A stretch of 64,000 bases of DNA from Roridomyces roridus (lineage: Eukaryota; Basidiomycota; Agaricomycetes; Agaricales; Mycenaceae): assembly GCA_029378245.1 (NCBI GenBank), contig JARKIF010000002.1, positions 1,550,001 through 1,614,000 of the forward strand, written 5' to 3'. This document shows, piece after piece, positions 53,980-64,000 of the stretch. Every line of letters begins with the position of its first letter. The first letter of the stretch is position 1. A model generated the notes under the pieces. The model was given only the letters and a program-made list of their open reading frames with translations. It had not been told where the DNA came from and did not search any database. Position numbers and translations under genes: made by a program.

Positions 53980-55081
53980 TCATCCTTCTGGTAATACCAA
54001 CTTGAGCATTCCCCGTTCGTACAAATGTCGCAGCTGCAGTTTAATCCCAACCTCGAAATGAGGTAAAGTCGTAATCGTAACTTTGCGCAAATGTGGATAC
54101 GCCAAGAGACGATTTTGCAGCTGCGTCCATGCAGCTTGAAGAGAACTGACGGCTCCGAGGTTGGTGAAGGTTATTTCTTCCAACAGAGGCGCGTCGAGCC
54201 TCGAGAGAAGATGCACCATTAACACGACGTCCTTGAAATCCCGCCCTGTAATTTCGAGAGCTCGAAGTTCTGGGCATTGGATGTTGTCGTCGAAAGTCAG
54301 AAATTCATCTAGCAAGTACGGTCAAAAACAAGTTGGACGAGCACCCCAATCCGGACTCACTTTCAGCGTTGACACCCAGGAAGCTGAGCTTGAAACTCTG
54401 CAACGACGCAGCAACGGTTTTCAAGTATGCGAATACTATTCCGAATTCGCCTGTCGCCACCTCCCGTAGCTGGAGGCAAGTCAAGGGAGGGCTTGAAGAG
54501 CAGAGAAGCAGCCAGCTCAGGGCATCGCCCAGATACCCGTCGAGATCTAGCGTACGCAGGGAGCGGGGCAGATTCAAGTCATGGGGCGCCCAAGAGCCTA
54601 TCCATCGTGCGTGTAGCCGCAGAGACTCGAGCTGCGGGAACGAGCAGACGAGACGTACGGCCTCTGCGCAAGTCGAAAAGGTGATGTGCAACAGTAGATG
54701 ACGAAGAGAGGGGAAACTGGTTTCCAAGAGTTGTCGAGCTTCGTCTGACAGCAACGCACTCTCGGCAACGATCTCGAGCGACGTAAGATTACAGAGACGG
54801 ACGAGGACAGGGATGACATGGTTCAGCTGTGAGGGGTTCGAGCTCGTTTGGCGGAGCGATAACGAGCGTATGTGAGAGTGAACCGTGCACAACGGCGATT
54901 CTAAAGTGGCAATGAAGGCGTCGATATCGGGAACGCCGACGAGCCTGATTGGTGTGCTGGAGAAGAGCCAGAATTTTGCCCGAGTGTGCCAGGCTCTAGA
55001 AACGAGAGTAGAGCTCGTCAGAGTGGCCCGATTTTCGGCAACATGGTCGATAATTTGTTCAACCACTTCAGCTGGGAACAT
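53980..55081 (-). CDS. F-box protein with leucine-rich-repeat-like region
   Basis: Start MFPAEVVEQIIDHVAENRAT at 55081 opens an F-box-type motif (LPxEIxxxI pattern with STLVSRAWHTRAKFWLF). The pattern I..HV....TL...LVSR.W...A is the usual basidiomycete F-box form. Downstream leucine-rich segments follow: HIRSLSLRQTSSNPSQLNH, CNLTSLEIVAESALLSDEA, PQLESLRLHARWIGSW, RSLRTLDLDGYLGDALSWL and ALEITGRDFKDVVLMVHLL. One intron lies near 54310-54360 after LSFLGVNAESE. Such proteins act as SCF substrate receptors and form a large, rapidly evolving family in agaricomycetes. The substrate is unknown. A longer open frame reaching back to 55474 is a shadow of the neighbouring gene's last exon. Confidence 0.75.
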
Positions 55082-55361
55082 GATGGGTCCAAGAAAGATG
55101 CACAATTCTAGAATACATAAAGCTGGTATACAATGTCCCTCTTCCACGCGTGCTCCAATCTGCCCTCGATGTGAGCTGGAAGACATGCACGCAGAACAAC
55201 CCACCATGCGGGTCAGGTATAATATCCCTCGTAGAAATCTTGTATCTTGTTTCTGAGATCGTTGAACCGCGTATATCGCGACGTTCTCTAGGCGTCGCAC
55301 TACTCGGTCTGTTTCGGCCTGCTGCGCGAAAAGACGGAAGAGCAGGAATGTCGAGGCTCCG

Positions 55362-56283
55362 TCATCGCACGCTGACACGCATCGAGCGTCGTCTATCTTC
55401 GTCTCTGGAGTCGGGGGTATGGTGTCTTCGTGTTTGACTGGGGTCATCATAATGTTGTTCGCGGCGAGAGCCATTGGACGCTGAGGGAAATAATCAGAAA
55501 GAGTCTATCGAACCAACCTGAGAACGCACCTGCGATAATTTTGTCGTCTGCTTCCCGGTGGAAGCTCTTCATCAAGGCAGAGTACCGTTTCACTTGCCAA
55601 CTCATCTAGAAAATCAAGTTGAGTCAACAGTGGAAGAAGAAGAGGACGATACACACCTCTTTGGCCCTAGCCGCATTGCCTGCTTCAATAGCCCATTTCT
55701 TCTCCTCCTTGTACCGCCGTCTCTCGCTATCCGCCAACGAGGCGCGCGCACGGAGAGCAGCAACCTCACGGTCCAGAGGCGTCATCGTCGGGTCCCGACC
55801 AAACAGCAAAGAGTTGGAGTCGACAGAAGTGATGTCCGATACCGCCCGTCGTAAATTATCCCGTCGGGGTGACCGTCGTTCATCGCCCTCACTCCGCGTA
55901 TGCCTCGAACGTGACCGTTCACGCTGCTGCCGGTGAGAATGATGCAGGTGTCGCTTCCGGTGCTGTCGACCATACTCGCTGCTGTCCATCCACCTCGACG
56001 CGAGATCCGCCACGCAGTACCCCACAGGTATTCCGATAATCGTCACAATCGTCCGGAGCGCTTCTTGCCCAGCCACCAGGTCGAACAAAAGCTTTGCTCC
56101 TGCGACTACAGCTGCAGGAACGAGCAGGTCCTGGTTCGTCGCCGTCACGTAATGCAGGCCGCATCCCTGCCACAGGCCGAGCACCAGCGACTCCCGAATA
56201 GATGATTCCGCAGAGCGCGTAAACTGATCCAGCAGAATACGGGCTCCGAGCCCTATAAGCAGCGCGAGGTCGCTGATAGACAT
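55362..56283 (-). CDS. Hypothetical membrane-anchored, Arg/Ser-rich coiled-coil protein
   Basis: Three exons can be joined: 56283 to about 55660 (ending NAARAKE), a short exon MSWQVKRYSALMKSFHREAD (about 55530-55610), and a last exon ending MRVSVR with TGA at 55362-55364. The N-terminal 110 residues are hydrophobic (ALLIGLGARILLDQF, DLLVPAAVVAGAKLLFDLV, IVTIIGIPVGYCVADLA), suggesting two or three membrane segments. Next come RKRHLHHSHRQQRERSRSR, an RS-like basic stretch, and a coiled coil (EVAALRARASLADSERRRY). No family recognised. The plan of membrane anchor, basic linker and coiled coil would suit an organelle tether. Confidence 0.6.
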
Positions 56284-56438
56284 TGAGGCATGGAAGAAAA
56301 AGGTGGACACCACGTGTTGTCGACAATCATAATTTTTCTACACGATGAATGGAACAATGGTAATACACAGTTATTGCAAGTATGGATAGCGTAGGTCAAC
56401 AGAGGAGCTATAAGGAATGTAGGCTATAGCGGCGCATG

Positions 56439-59400
56439 TCACCGGTGCGATTTGCCGTTGGTTTTCGATGCGGCACTCGAAGAGCCATTGGTTTTTGGCC
56501 CGCTCACTCGTGGCTTCTTGGCCACAGTTTCTGATCCCGCTCTCGGCGCCGCGTCAGAATTGAGCTTGACCACCATTTTGGCGTGAATTTCTTCTAGTTT
56601 TGATGCTTTCACCTTCTTGGGCCAGAACAATGTTACGAATCTGCAAACTGGGGTCAGAAGAGAAAAGCAACTCGAAACTGAAAGACTGACGTCCACAAAT
56701 GTCGTCTCCATCGTTCACGATCTTCACCAGCAGCCTCCTTGGTGTTCAGAACATGCTCAATCCTCCGACCGATGGCAGCCAACGAGTCTTTCAAGATGGC
56801 AACCTTGTCATCTCTCGGCATATCTTCTCCAGACAGCTTGAGTTGTTTCTGCATTGCGGGTAAGAAATGGCAGCCCAGACGTTTCGCAAAACACTCACGA
56901 GCTGCTTCTTGACCGGCCGCAGCTCCTCCTTGGTCGCATTCTCGTCCATCGAAGGGCTATTGGGAATCAGCCGAGGCGAGATACAACTAATGGAAAGGCT
57001 TACCATTCATCTGACGACTCCGAATCGGTAAAGGTCGGCGTTGGTCTACGCTTGCGTTTGCGGGAGGCAGCATCGTCAACAGAGGCCATGGCTTCGCTCT
57101 CGGCGCGACGCTTCATGTTTCCATAAGCGGAGGAAGAGGTGGAGGCAGCCGGGGGAGGAGAGGTCGAAACTTTGACGCCTTTGTGCCGAAGGGAGCTCTC
57201 GTACGAACGCAGCTTCTCATCATGCTCGCGCAACGTGCTCAGCAAAAAGTCGCCGCGGCGTACCAGGTGAATGGCGTTGGGAATCGGCTTGTTGGTAGAG
57301 TCTTCGCCCTTCTTGCCTTCCTCCAGGAAAAACTTGCCATCCAACCCCAGTTTCGGGTCCTTCTGCATCGCCTCCCAGTTCCCGAAGCCGTAAATGAACG
57401 CACCCACAAGGAGCATCGAATCGTCATGGGGTCCCCATCGTCCAGACCAATTCAGTGTCGGTCTAATGTTGTCGATGGGAATCTGCCACTTGTACGGATC
57501 ATCTTGGTCGACAAGAATGTTGTACAAAATGCGCAGGTCTCGATGACGCGAGATGACCGTCTCCGCATTGATGTTCGAAACGTTGCGGCAAGTGACCAGG
57601 ACGGCCTTGCTCTTCTGCGCATTCGTCAACGGTTCACCAGACGCGAGCCGAGTACGCTTCTGATCCTCGTTGTCCTTGAGTGCCTTTTGGCAAACCTCGA
57701 TGATGTCGTCAGCAACGTCCAAGATCATGTCCTTGTTCTTGTCCTGCAGCTTCGACTCGTTTACCTGCACAAACGGTCAACAGAGTCCCTTCAATATACG
57801 GGAAAACACTTACAATCACGTCATATCGCTGCCGTATATCGCCCCACCGTTGCAGACTACGGATCAACACACGCACATCCCGCTCCTTCAACTCCATGGC
57901 TTTCTGACTCGCTGACTTGCGTACTGGAGCAGGAGTCTTGGGCTTCTTGGGCACTGTGGAAGGAGGCTGGTCAACGTCCATGCCTTCGTACGACACCTGC
58001 GCATGGGCACGTTTGCGCGAGTCTCCAGGGATTTCGTCCAGTTTGCTAGCTTCCTCCTCTTCAAACTTCTGTCGCTGATCCATCGGAATGATGTCCTCCC
58101 AGCTCATGTCGTTCTTCACGTCCGTAACACCAGCAAACTGAGCCAAGAAGCCTTCACCACCCAGTGATGTGCCACCATCACCATTGACCGCCATCGTCTC
58201 ATGGTCCTCGGCACGGTTGAGAATATCGTCAAGGTCCATCTCGTCGAGCTTCTGACTTTGCTGCGTGTCATCCTTGTCGAACCTGAAGCACATAAGGGAG
58301 CCGAACAATACGAACAAACAAATCTTACATCTTCTGGGCACCATACTTGAGCACGGCCGTCAACTCGTCCTTACTCAGGTTGTTGTCGGGCTTGTGCGGA
58401 TCCTTCTGGGAGCTGGTGGCCTTGGAGCTAAGATGCGCCTGCGAGGTATCCATTTGGTTGATGACTGCACCCGGTTAGCAACAGTGAGGGACGAAGCGGA
58501 AGCACATACTGGCATACTCCAGAACCATCTTCTTCTTTGCCCGCTCAAGCACGTCCTCTTCCATAGTGTCCTTGCTCACGAAACGGTACACACTGACGTG
58601 AGACTTTTGTCCAATTCGGTGAGCACGCGCCATCGCTTGCAGATCGTTCTGCGGGTTCCAGTCGCTCTGAAATCCAGGCCCGTCAGTCTGGTAGTTGATT
58701 GCAGAAGATCCAACTCACGTCAAAGATGATGACCGTATTGGCGGTCTCCAAATTGATTCCCAGACCGCCTGCACGCGTCGAGAGCAGGAACGCAAAATCA
58801 GGACTCCCCTCTGCGTTGAAGTGAGCGATGCTCTTCTTCCGCGCCTCGCTAGCAACCATCCCATCGAGCCGTTGGTGGATGTATCCACGCAGGTTCATAT
58901 AGTCGGACAGGATGTCTAGCATTCGCACCATCTGACTGAAGATGAGTACGCGGTGACCGTCTTGTTTGAGTCGCGCGAGTAGTTTATCAAGCAGGACCAT
59001 CTTGCCGCTGTTCATCACGAGCCCCTTCAGCGTGTCGTCGGTGCTATCTGTGCGAACTTCGGCGCCGTCAAACAGGTAAGGGTGATTTGCAGCTTTCTTC
59101 AGTTCCATGGCTGTACGGTAATCAGTAAATGTGATCATGACATCACGCTGGAAAACCCACCAATGTTGAGCAGACTAATATTGTTGTTCCCGTTGGCGCT
59201 CTTGACCAGTCCTTGGAAATTCTGTGCACGACTTAGAAGACTCTTCACAAATGCATTCACGATCGCACCTTGGTCAGGATGTTCTTGTAGAAGTGAGTCT
59301 GGAGAGCACTCATTTCCACGCGCAAGATCCGCTCGCTCTTCGGTCGGAAGAGACGTCAACACATCCTTCTTCAGCCGACGCAACATCAACGACTCGAGCT

Positions 59401-61455
59401 GCTCGTGCAACTCCTTGATCTTGGTCTCGTGGTCAGCGTCGTTCAGGTCAAACTCGTTCGTCAGTGCGAATTTTTCAGGCATCAAAAAGTGCATCAAGGA
59501 CAGCAATTCTGATGGTGCGGGTCAGCGATGGAAACAGAAACAGTTGAAAGAAAGTGTACCCTTGACGTTGTTTTGCAGCGGAGTGCCCGTAATCAAGAGC
59601 TTCGAGGCTGCAGAGAAGGAGCGAAGGGCCTCGTACAGTTGACTCTCCGAGTTTTTTAATCGATGTGCCTCGTCAACCGCAAGCGCCTGCCACTTGATGT
59701 CGCCCAGCTCCTTGGCGTCTCTCAGCGTCAGCTCGTACGTCGTGAGTAGCACATTCATCTTGAGCTTCTTATTGGACGGCCCAAATTCGTACTTGCGGAT
59801 GACCTCGCGCGCGTGAGCTGTGCCAATATACGTTATCACGTTGATATCGGGGGACCATGCCGCAAACTGGGTTTGCCATGCAGTAATGGTTGATAGGGGC
59901 ACAATGACGAGGAATGGCCCATATTGGTCGAGTTCGTGGAACAGGTACGAAAGGAACGCGACGGTCTGCACGGTCTGTACGTCCATGTGAGAAAGAGTGC
60001 GCAAAGACCGAGAAAAATAAACAAGAACCTTTCCGAGACCCATTTCGTCAGCAAGAATGCCATTATCACCCTTGCTCCAGAGGTACGCGAGCCAGTTCAG
60101 GCCGGTGAGCTGGAAGTCCTTGAGCTGGCCACCGGTGGCGACAATGTACTCTGGATCCTTGTCGATCTTCTGGAAGGTGGGGCGACCGTGGCGCGGATAT
60201 GACACGCTCTTGTACGGGAAGCGACCTTCCGCCTCGCGCGCGCGGTAGGCTTCGATGGCCTCTTTCGCGATCGGCTTGACGTCCTTCTGGAGCTCCCATG
60301 TGCAGTGCTCGTAGTTGAGGGAGGTCCACTTGCAAAAGTACTCCATCTCGCCTGTGGCGCCGTCGCGGTGGGAAACGACGCGCTCAACAGTCTTGAACGT
60401 CTCTAGCTCCTCCTTTTCGCGCTCCTTGTCTATTTGCAGGGCCTCGACGTCTTCTCGCGAGATTCCCGGGGCTGTGACCCGGGCGTGCCATAGTTTGTAC
60501 GCCTTGATGTAGTTGTCAACACGCTTGAGTCCTTTGAACCGCCTCAAGAATTCATAGGTTTCGTCCGTGTTGTGCAGATGAGAAAAGTTCTTCCACTTGA
60601 TGTGGAATCGCTACAAGGTAAAATTAGGAGACTCAAAGAGACGCGTCGAGGAGGATACGCACGACGTTCTCAAACCACAAGTCCTGCGGATCCTCCTCAC
60701 GACCCTCGTCGCGACAGTGGGCAAGGACAACCTCAATCTCGTCCTCTTCCTGGTATTGGATGGCGGGGCCCGTGTAGTACCCCGGGTCTGGCTCGTCCTC
60801 CTCGAACTTTTCAAAGTCCTGCACATCGTCCACGTAGTTTGCGACCTTGGTGCCTCTGCTAGAGACACGAAGTTCATCACCAGTGCTGCGGCCTTTCTTC
60901 TTCTTTTTGGGACGGCCATAATCCGAGTCCGAGTCCGAGTCGTTGGGAGCACGCACAGGTACTACGGACGTGTTAGCAAGGGAGAGAGACAAGGGGCACG
61001 CGTATGACGCACCTTTCAGACGGGGAGCAGTGGAGGAAGGGCGTTTCTTCTTGGAGGCGCGTTTCTTTGTCGCGAAACCAGCGTCAGCATAGGTACCGTC
61101 CTCATCGTCGTCGTCTGGGTCAGCCTCGTCTTCGCCGTGGTCATCGTAACCCTAGAAGGAAATGAGCAAAGGGATCAGGGGATGGACCTGGCATCGACGA
61201 ACCGAGTCGTCTCCCTGGAGGGCGGCCTGATGAGCGGGGAGAGCGGCGGGGTACATAAAATGAGGAACGAACCGAATCGCGGAAAGAGGAAGGGCCAGCA
61301 ACGGGTATGTGGGGAGTGTGATGTTCGACGTCGACATCGACGGACTCGCCGTCGGCATCCTTGTTGTCGTTGTCATTGTCCGAGTCGACCTCCATGTCAT
61401 CGTCGCTGTCGTAGTTTATGCCGAGGGGGAAGGGGGAGTTGGCGGCAGAGGACAT
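56439..61455 (-). CDS. CHD1: Chromodomain helicase DNA-binding protein 1 (CHD1) chromatin remodeler
   Basis: Start [20 protein letters not shown] at 61455, then acidic and basic disordered N-terminus. Double chromodomain: [14 protein letters not shown] with [18 protein letters not shown], and [18 protein letters not shown]. Snf2 ATPase: [32 protein letters not shown] (Walker A, intron after GK), [70 protein letters not shown] and [18 protein letters not shown]-like DNA-binding region near 57000-57900 ([20 protein letters not shown]). The CHCT domain near the C-terminus ([20 protein letters not shown]) marks CHD1 rather than other CHDs. Near 59342 one extra base breaks the frame between SLPT and SERILRVEM. 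This is either a sequence error or a true frameshift. Confidence 0.93.
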
Positions 61456-62007
61456 CGTGGTCTAAGGTGAGAGCCGTGGCGGCTTCGGCGTGCGGCCGAG
61501 CGTCACCAGCATCTGTCTCTGTCGCATTTGATTGCATACACGCAGCCCACTACATATTCCTTATTTTACTACGGCTTGGACCCTTTCCCGGTCCTTTTCC
61601 TTCTAACACCGTGCTCGGCGTCGAATATTGGTTCCTCGTCCCTTCCCAACGCCCAGGAGTTACCGTCACTCTGTCTAACCTTGTCGTGTCTGAGTGTCAT
61701 CACGACTGATTGCGCCCGCGTAAGGTTTCCGCAGTCCATCCGCTCTCATCTTCCCATCCTTTGTCCGTCGTTCCTCCCAATGAACCTGCATCGTTGCCAC
61801 AACGTGTCCGTTACGCCCGTCCCTTCCCACTTGCTCGGTCCTCGTCAGCAACACCAGCCCAGACGATCAATGCTGCCGTGATCGCTCTCGATTCGCTGGC
61901 GGTCATCATGCCACAAGGCTGTGATGTTGCTAGTCTGGGCGTTGTCCCGTCCGAGCCGCAGCGTCTAGCCACAAGATGTGACACACGCGATGCCGCTTCG
62001 TGCGCTA
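61456..62007. promoter_or_regulatory. CHD1 promoter region / TFB4 3' region
   Basis: About 550 bp between tandem minus-strand genes. Several overlapping frames exist on both strands without conserved motifs. The CHD1 promoter and the end of the TFB4 transcript must lie here. No element recognised. Confidence 0.4.
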
Positions 62008-63414
62008 TCATCGTGCCCCGTTCGACGTGTTCCCGTTTCCATTACTCGGAAGCGCTCCCACGCCGTTATTGGCCACAGGGCCCGATGACGACGATGATGC
62101 CACTCGGCTCGCGTTGGCCGCTCGCTGTCCAGAGTTCGCCGTCGCCAGAAGGGGTCGCGCGGCGTTGAGCCGCTGCAGAGTTTTCATCGGGAATTTCGTC
62201 CTGACAGCCGGTCAGCCAAAGTAAGCCACCACCACCGCCGATACGCACCGGCATGTAGTACACACTGGTAGTGGCGCACAAAAGACTATTCCACTCTCAG
62301 TCCCTCGTTTCGCAATGAAAGGAGTAACTCACTCGACAGACACACCGAGCACACGAATCCAATGTCAACAATCTTTTTATGGCAGAAACACGCCGCGCGA
62401 AAGTCGACCTTGCTCCTGTGTCGGCACGGAGAGCGTCTTTCGGATGGCGGGCGGTGGCAGGAAGGACATCTGGATGTGGCACGTAAGTTGCCTTGCTAGT
62501 GCGGCACGATGAGAAGACCTACGATTAGGTACTGGAGTAACGCGTCCCGGCGCTCGAGGAAGATGTAGGATCCGCCCGTAAGGTGCGCCGCCTGCTGCAG
62601 GAAGACCGTATTAGGTCCGTAGATCTGGCATACATCGATGGTCGCTTTCTGTAAATTTGGCACAATCTTGAGATGAACATGGACAACGACGGAGAATGAC
62701 TGACGAGCTTCTGCGCGGAAAATATGGCGTTCATGATGGGAATGTAGGAAGTGGAAAGGTCGGGGGAGACGGAGAGAACGAGGATACGAGGATCGGGGAG
62801 AACGCCTGGGTGAAAACCATTCGCCTGGGCTTTCGAGTTGGTATTCGGTGGGAGAGTTATTCTGTTCACATCTGTGCAAGGGGTCAACCTCGGACATGCA
62901 CAAGATGGAACTTCCTTACAGCAGAGAGCTTTTGCAATGGCGCCGACCAAAGCAGAGGGCGCTAACCATAGCTTGACTCATTAGTGGAAAGAGAATGCTA
63001 TAACACTTACCTTCTTCGTCCTCGAGTGAATCCAACTCCTTCATGATGTGCTGCACGACAGCAGAGTCCACGGCAGCAAACGGTGGATATGCATTCGGGT
63101 TCGCGTCCGTCGCAACTGAATCCAACGCGGTGTCCGACGAGTAAAGCATTATACTGGGCCATGCTTCATGCCGTCCTGGACATGAGAAGAGAAAAGTTCA
63201 CGCACCTCTTCCCAGGAAACGCGCCGAACACGGCCAAAGTATTTTCGTGTCTACATGCGATATGTGCATTGAGAAAAGCGAGTAGTTGAGACAAAAAGGT
63301 CGCGAGAGTGAGTGGGTACGCGTTCTCTGGTGACTCTTGGGCAGAGAGTTCCCAGTGAGATGGGGAGAGGTCGAGCACGACTGACAAGTGCGATGCTTTC
63401 GAGGAATCGTCCAT
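62008..63414 (-). CDS. TFB4: TFIIH core subunit Tfb4 (p34)
   Basis: Structural subunit of TFIIH in transcription initiation and nucleotide excision repair. Start [20 protein letters not shown] at 63414. A vWA-like domain follows: [77 protein letters not shown] and [20 protein letters not shown]. The C-terminal C4 zinc domain is assembled over two introns: [20 protein letters not shown] with SVCLS, then [13 protein letters not shown] and [14 protein letters not shown] Ser/Asn-rich tail ends TSNGAR with TGA at 62008-62010. The intact CxC..CxxC..CxxC pattern supports function. Confidence 0.9.
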
Positions 63415-63467
63415 TGACGCGAAGGGAAAGACGCGTCGGCAAACACGCTACTCTGATCTGAACCTTG
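63415..63467. promoter_or_regulatory. 53-bp gap between divergent TFB4 and threonine-aspartase starts
   Basis: Start codons on opposite strands are separated by 53 bp. The gap holds ACGCGT (63431-63436), the core of the MluI cell-cycle box of yeasts. The short gap implies that transcription of at least one gene starts very near or inside the other. Confidence 0.4.
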
Positions 63468-64000
63468 ATGCCAAAACTCGCAGTGCACGGCGGCGCCGGA
63501 GTCCACAGCAAAAACTCAGAAGCAGAGGTCAAGGCTGCTCTTCGGCTGTGAGAAGGATTCCTTTCGCGGTGTCGCAAGCAATAAAATTGGGGCTCAGCGC
63601 ATGCACCCAAGCACTCTCAACTTGTGGAGAACCCTCAGCTTTGAATCTAGTCGAAAATGCCATCCTAGCTCTCGAAGACTCGCCTCTACTCAACGCAGGT
63701 CCGAGTGCATGCATCTGTATTGAATGGAAACGAGACAATGCTCAGGCTACGGCGCGAATCTAACCCTGGACGGCACGGTCGAGTGCGATGCTGCAATCAT
63801 GGACGGCTGCACACGCGACTTTGGCAGCGTCGGGGCCGTATCTGGTAGTTCCAACTCGACCAAACAATTATTCATGTCTGAACCTGTTCCAGGCGTCAAG
63901 AACCCGATCCGGCTAGCACGCGCCATCCTCGAGCACGCACGGGTCCCAGACGCCCTGGGACGCATTCCACCCTTGACCCTTGTCTCCGAAGGTGCCCACG
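63468..64000 (+). CDS. Threonine aspartase / L-asparaginase-like Ntn hydrolase (3' end outside window)
   Basis: Family T2 (Taspase-1 / isoaspartyl peptidase / plant-type asparaginase). Start ATGCCAAAACTCGCAGTGCA gives MPKLAVHGGAGVHSKNSEAE, the conserved 'HGGAG' opening. A 60-nt intron (GTGAGA..GGCTCAG) joins ALRL to ACTQALSTCGEPSALNLVEN. A second intron joins SPLLNAG to YGANLTLDGTVECDAAIMDG, the 'N-AG-G..LT..G..E.DA..MDG' signature. A third joins GSVGAVSG to VKNPIRLARAILEHARVPDA. The catalytic Thr of the beta subunit lies beyond the window edge. Whether it is a Taspase-1-type protease or an asparaginase cannot be decided from this half. Confidence 0.85.

Noticed and set aside
55082..55474. 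131-residue N-terminal extension of the F-box protein (MALAANNIMMTPVKH..)
   Set aside because: The same bases form the last exon of the upstream minus-strand gene in another frame, and the F-box starts naturally at 55081.
61528..62224. Plus-strand frames opposite the TFB4 end and CHD1 promoter
   Set aside because: They overlap the TFB4 C-terminal exons in antisense and have no motif.

Overview
The window looks like nuclear DNA of a filamentous basidiomycete, most likely an agaricomycete. Genes are dense on both strands. Coding frames are broken by many introns of about 45-60 nt with GT..AG ends and a CTRAY-like branch site. The gene content is fungal: eEF3, Erg2, a Gpt2/Sct1-type acyltransferase, an Lcb3-type phosphatase and an F-box/LRR protein. 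It also holds a tyrosine-kinase-like (TKL) kinase with an N-terminal helical domain and a PsiD-like decarboxylase, both typical of mushroom-forming lineages. Rhizoctonia-like Cantharellales would fit, but I cannot fix the order or genus. All products and splice sites were read by eye from motifs, with no database search.

Layout. 1-2611 (-): NDR-family kinase with an N-terminal CRIB motif, cut by the window edge. 3650-4894 (+): homeodomain factor. 5467-9523 (-): translation factor eEF3. 10046-11039 (+): single-pass membrane protein. 11123-13335 (-): glycerol-3-phosphate acyltransferase. 13501-17698 (+): RRP12. 17821-19492: Tc1/mariner-type element with about 308-bp terminal inverted repeats and a TA duplication, ending 47 bp before ERG2. 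19540-20344 (+): ERG2. 20369-21512 (-): ETF alpha. 21755-29759 (+): ZNFX1-like helicase. 29804-31573 (-): sphingoid-base phosphate phosphatase. 31667-33877 (+): PEX5. About 34050-36734 (+): dihydroxyacid dehydratase. 36977-37423 (-): small membrane protein. 37936-39248 (+): PsiD/phosphatidylserine-decarboxylase-like enzyme. 39649-44110 (+): TKL kinase with an MLKL-like helical N-terminus. 44279-45642 (-): secreted metallo-beta-lactamase-fold hydrolase.

45779-46532 is a non-autonomous hAT element with a perfect 8-bp target duplication. About 47026-49158 is a gene-poor, repeat-rich block bounded by inverted repeats and holding a decayed alcohol dehydrogenase. Then on the minus strand: PAC2-type proteasome chaperone (49274-50246), GH3 beta-xylosidase (50797-53420), a doubtful small ORF (53570-53891), F-box protein (53980-55081), membrane/coiled-coil protein (55362-56283), CHD1 (56439-61455) and TFIIH subunit Tfb4 (62008-63414). 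A divergent threonine-aspartase/asparaginase-like gene (63468 onward, +) runs off the right edge.

Most genes are unlinked housekeeping functions: translation, ribosome biogenesis, chromatin, TFIIH, peroxisome import, lipid and sterol synthesis, branched-chain amino acids. There is no obvious cluster. The most unusual items are: the fungal MLKL-like kinase; an HxHxDH metal motif assembled from 6-nt and 16-nt microexons; a Walker A motif on a 19-nt microexon; a CRIB motif in an NDR kinase; and a transposon sitting in the ERG2 promoter.
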